Below, one piece after another: positions 59,803-64,000 of a stretch of DNA of 64,000 nt. The stretch lies in NCBI GenBank assembly GCA_016801885.1, contig CM028897.1:17112501-17176500 (forward strand). Direction: 5' to 3'. The notes beneath the pieces were generated by a model. The model searched no databases. It was given only the letters and a program-made list of their open reading frames with translations, and was not told where the DNA came from. How positions within the stretch are numbered: the first letter of the stretch is position 1; each line of letters starts with the position of its first letter. The stretch is from Toxotes chatareus. Its lineage: Eukaryota; Chordata; Actinopteri; Toxotidae. The position numbers and the translations under genes are program-made.

Positions 59803-62800
59803 TCATGAATGATGCTTAGAGCTCCGACTGGTTTCCTTATCAGACTGGACAGTGCCAGCGCTGGCTGAGGTTGCTGTCTGAGCCCCCCGACGTCCGCCCC
59901 CAGACGAAGTCTCTGCTTTTCCGGCTGCGTTTCCCCGCTTATCCTCGCTTGACTTCGAGGTGTCTTTTGCCTTGGCTCCCTCTTGTGATGCTCCTTTCAT
60001 TGGCCCCAGCACTGTTTTGGCAACACTCGTGAGCTGGGTGACAAAGCTGGCTTTATCCCCCGGAGACATGGGACGAGACTTGCTTGAGCAGGGACAGGCT
60101 GCGTTGGAGGAGGGTGACATGGGATTCTCCTCCAGGACTTCCAAGTGTGCCCTTTCCTCTTTGGCCCCACGGTAACTGCTTGATACCTTCTCTGCTTTGG
60201 ATCTGGCGGCAGCTGACACATGAGCTGTAGTGTGGGTTTGAACCTGGGATGGGACTGGGGGTGCAGGACCTTTAACCTTGGTCGCCTCAGCTGATTTATC
60301 ACTGCCACTGATGCCTCCTTTCTCTCCTGTCTCTGCACCTTTTCGTGGCTTTGACTGCTCTGAAGATGGCACTTTCTGGACATTACCTTTGTCTGCACTT
60401 GCAGGGCCTTTCACTTTGTCCTCAGTCTTCTCCTGAGCTTTAGTTTTAGCTCCGCTGTCTGTCTGTGCGCTCTGCTGCTTACTCTCTTGCTGTCCGACGC
60501 CCTTTGATGTTCCTGGAGTTGACATTTTCTCTGTGAGTTTACTCTTGGAGATTGTTGCCTCAGAACTTGAAGCACTTACATTTGGAGGTTTGTCCCCAGG
60601 GCTCAGCTTGGTCTCTGTAGCCGATGAAACCGATGCTGGACTACACTTGGTTTCCACTGTAGCTGTACCTACACTGCTCTTTAGAACCTCAGCAGTGGAT
60701 AATGTTTTACTTGAATCAACAACACTGGTCTTGGATTCAGCTTTAGTAGCTACGCTATCAGTTTGTGACGCGGTGGTCGCAGACGCTGTGGTTTGGGTAT
60801 CTTTCTCTTTTGCTGTGAGCAGAGTGTCACGGCTCAGCGGCGATTCTTGCCTTCCCAGCCTCCTTGCGGGCTTCAGGCCTCCAATCTCCCCTCCCATGGG
60901 AGGAGAAGGGGAGGAAGATGATGAAGGAGATGGGGGAGCAGGTCCATTCTCTCCCTCCATCTCTAACAGACTTTGCAGGCTGTGCTCACAGTGGAAAGAC
61001 TCTCTCCTGTAGTCCCCATGCGTCACCTCCAGGCTATGCTTGCGTAACGACACCCCACCTGTCAGAGGAGAGGGCGACGATGACGACGAAGAGGAGGAAG
61101 GCAGGATCGGTGCTCCTAGCTTCTCCGCCGACTGCACCCGCTGCAGCAGGGGGGATCTGGGCGGCTCTGCGCTTTTGGGACGAGGGCGGGTGACAGGAGG
61201 AGAGGAGTGCAGCTTAGCGGGAAATATCTGTGTGGTGTTGGAGCTCCCTACCGTGTGGCCGGTGAGAGGCGGAGGAGAGGAGGTGGTCGGGGAGGGAGTG
61301 TGAGCCAGAGGGGACAGAGGGATGTTGCCTGCAGATTTGCAGCGAGCAGAGCGGTACTGGCGGTGAAGTTTGGGAGACAGGCCGTGCAGGGAGCTGGGCC
61401 TCATGTGGTGAGAGGCTGCCGGGGAGTTCGGGGTGCTGGATGCTGGAGAGCTGCTTTGGGAGGAGGTGCCTGGAGGAGATTAGAGAAAATAAACGTTACA
61501 GTATTTTCTGCTCTCATCTTCCAAAACTTAGCAGCAAACTTTCGGAGTTACTCTTGTAAGTAAAAACATCTAATACACATATAAAATCTCAGAGCCTTTA
61601 ATGAAGCGCCTGTTTCTAAATAATATTATCCAAACTAATTGTCTTAAAGCCCAGAAGAAGGTCACCAAGTAAGAACATATGTTCTAGGCCTTTCTGACTG
61701 ACCCAGGTAAGGGGATTCAAGAGTGGAGCGGTAACTCTGTGTGGGCGAGCGGGCGGAGAGGCTGTGGGTGGGGGAGCCTGGGAGACTGTCTCCAGATGAC
61801 AGCGAGCGATTTAAAGAGGAGAGGCTTCGACTGGTGTGGAGCAGGTTGGACTGCTTGGTGATTTTTCTGAACAGGGAGCTGCGCTTCTTACTGAAAGACA
61901 AAGAAATTATGTGGTGAGGAGAATAAATGCATGGGAAACATAAAAAGAGCATGTGGGCTTGTAATGAGATGCATCTGTTCTGCAGTAACTCACTCCTGTC
62001 CTTCCTTGGCCCCTGTCCTCTTGCTGCGTCGCGCCATCTTGGATTTATAGCTGGACTTGCGGGCAGGACCCACTTTTATAGAGGTGTTCTCAAAGGGAGT
62101 GGTTGTAACGGTCACCTTATTTCCACTCTGTAGATGATATTTATGCATGTGAACCATATTATTTTGTAGACCTATTTTATCCTTACAATTTTACATCAGT
62201 CTTAAAATGTAAATTTGATTGACAAATAGGAACTCACCTTCAGGATGAGCTCCACCACCTCTGTATGGACCAGACCGTGGACCGACTCCCCGTTTACATG
62301 AGTGATGAGGTCACCAGCACTAAGTCCAGCCTCGTGGGCGGGACCTCCATCCTCCACATGCTGTGATGAGAACAAATTACTTTTACCCAGTACATACCAC
62401 AGGGTTCAATACTTGGTCTCTTCCTTCATGGTTACTGCTTATGTCCTTGCCCCTGCCATTCACCACCCGACCAGCAGATGCCCTCAGACTTTCCCGCCAT
62501 TCCCTATCCACATACACACCTGTTCCCATTGGCCCTGGTAGTATTGTATTCATTCTACTTTGGACTTGTTTGCACGGACAGTCTATAAGCCTGTTCACCT
62601 TTATGTTTGTACCGCCTACTGAATCTTCCTGCCTTAATGTCTGCATTTGGGTCCTCCACCCTGTGCTCCACATACACGACTGTGACACAGCAAAATTATA
62701 AGACATCATGATTTAAAAAGTGACTACTACTATGTTTTTTTTTCTGCACAACAAAAATATTAAACTGAGGTTTTAACAAAAACAAGAAAAAAAGCATAAC

Positions 62801-64000
62801 ACACCCATTTGGCATCTTTGCAGTGGCTTTTTATTTTTATTAGAACTGATTTATGATCTTGATACTTATTTACGAGGCTCTGAATCGTTTAGTATCTCCA
62901 TACTTAGTCGAATAAATATATGACTTGCAACGTCTGTAAATTTCTTTAAAAACACCTTTTTAATCTTGCTTCTAAGTGGACTGTGCTTTAATTTACTCTT
63001 ACTGAAAGCTGATTTTAGTTCTTCAGTCTTATTATACGGCCTTGTTTTATTGAACTTCAAATTTTTTTTATATGTTTACATATTTAAAATTTTTTATACA
63101 ATCTGATGTACAGAACTTTGAGTGGTACTGTATGTATGAAAGTTGCTACACAAATCAAATTTAACATTATTACTATTATTGTTGTTATTAACAGTAGTAG
63201 TAGTAAACATATTTCTTTCATCAGCCATCAAGAACTCTGCGTACTGTAAGCTCTGCTCTCTTACCCAGACCATGTGATGTACGCTGTAAACATCACTGTC
63301 TCCCATGTAGACTCTGATGGCTCGGAGAGTGAAGCCATACTTCTTCCCGGAGCGATGGATGGTGATGGGAGAATGCAGGACGTTGACCATTGGAGAGTAG
63401 TCTCTGCTGGGAGAAGAGTCACGGGAGGAGGGGTTGGACGAGAGGGAGCGAGGAGACATGGGGCTCGCCAGAGGGGAAGCACCATGTTGTTCCACTGAGG
63501 AGAGAGGGAAGCAAAGTTACATTACAGAATTCACTTCTAAATAGGTTTTTGCAGTTCGTTCTGCTAATGCCATAAAATACGTGCCTTTACCTGTAGGAAT
63601 GATGACAGACAGAGCAGTAGCAGAAGCAGATTTGATAACTTTGGTTCCTGGTCGTGAGGTCCGTTTTTCTCCCTCAGCTGAGAGCTGCTGGTGGCGAACT
63701 CTCCGTAGCACCAGGTCGGTGGTGGCCCCGCGGGGCCCCTGTGCATCTGGAAGCCCCAGAACAGTAGCACTGCCTGGTAGAGGCAATGATGCATCAGCAG
63801 GTCTCAAAAGCTTTTCTGTGACACAGTGGAGACATGAAACCCAACAGTAAATACATGCTCTTCTTCTACTGTGATGAAATACAGGTTTGGGGTCACAGAT
63901 CAGATTGTTCAGTGACGCTGTGCTGCCTCGTCCCTTCGTACCTCCAGCTGTGAGCCCGTTGCTGTCTTTAAGGTATGACCTCAGATCACCTTGAGAGGAG
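59803..64000 (-). CDS. mast1: Microtubule-associated Ser/Thr kinase (MAST1-like), C-terminal part
   Basis: MAST kinases are AGC-family kinases with a PDZ domain, linked to microtubules and scaffolds in neurons. Only the C-terminal part is here; the kinase domain lies beyond the right edge. Exons: 63942 to the edge, 63591-63815, 63265-63494, 62238-62360, 61994-62127, 61703-61890 and 59803-61469. The PDZ domain spans three exons: SPITIHRSGKKYGFTLRAIR with the carboxylate-binding loop KKYGFTLRA, then EDGGPAHEAGLSAGDLITHV, then GNKVTVTTTPFENTSIK. After it come the basic, serine-rich MAST block KKRSSLFRKITKQSNLLHTS and a conserved stretch including LHGLSPKLHRQYRSARCKSA. The last 1.67-kb exon encodes a long Ser/Thr/Ala/Lys-rich tail that looks disordered and ends SSKHHS. 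MAST3 is the main alternative; the conserved tail blocks fit MAST1 best by memory. Confidence 0.9.
62815..63200 (+). repeat. Degraded LINE 3' end in a MAST intron
   Basis: The stretch from CAGTGGCTTTTTATTTTTAT through ACGAGGCTCTGAATCG resembles the last coding part of fish L2-like LINEs. It ends with TATGAAAGTTGCTACACAAA followed by AAATTTAACATTATTACTAT, the usual 3' end with an (ATT)n tail. It has several stops and is dead. Clade is a guess. Confidence 0.6.

Noticed and set aside
60533..61012. Plus-strand open frame of 159 codons
   Set aside because: Antisense shadow of the last MAST exon, with no splice or homology support.

Overview
The window is nuclear DNA of a ray-finned (teleost) fish. 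The genes are split into many short exons with vertebrate splice sites, the proteins are plainly vertebrate, and the spaces between genes carry AT-rich sequence, fish-type dispersed repeats, a decayed Tc1-like transposon, a tRNA-derived SINE and a LINE tail. I see no bacterial, viral or CRISPR-like content. Gene models were built by joining exons by eye, checking the reading frame at each junction and comparing with remembered vertebrate proteins; no search was run.

Layout from left to right: (1) 1-2476, minus strand, exons of a gene I cannot name that runs off the left edge. (2) 2837-5917, minus, spc24 (kinetochore), with a GC-AG intron followed by a textbook U12-type intron. (3) 3370-4587, a Tc1-like element deleted in its catalytic core, lying in spc24 intron 3 and inside an older repeat. 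(4) 7943-14992, minus, kri1 (ribosome biogenesis), 18 exons. (5) 20961-29236, minus, ldlr, 17 exons found; the last short exon was not found. (6) 35247-46897, minus, smarca4/BRG1, 33 coding exons plus a non-coding first exon near 48926. (7) 50060-51741, plus, a galactose-3-O-sulfotransferase. (8) 52387-55737, minus, atg4d, with a non-coding first exon near 57038. (9) 59803 to the right edge, minus, the C-terminal part (PDZ domain and tail) of a MAST1-like kinase.

The genes do not form one pathway. They share conserved synteny: SMARCA4, LDLR, SPC24, KRI1, ATG4D and MAST1 all lie on human 19p13, which supports the names. All are on the minus strand except the sulfotransferase, which faces atg4d tail to tail, and their 3' UTRs probably overlap.

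The most useful observations are about gene structure and regulation: the unusual spc24 introns, a GC donor in ldlr, an SREBP-like site in the ldlr promoter, an enlarged ldlr O-glycosylation exon, altered PCSK9-contact positions in the ldlr EGF-A repeat, an overlapping upstream ORF in atg4d, and the unnamed gene at the left edge. I found no convincing new biological system.
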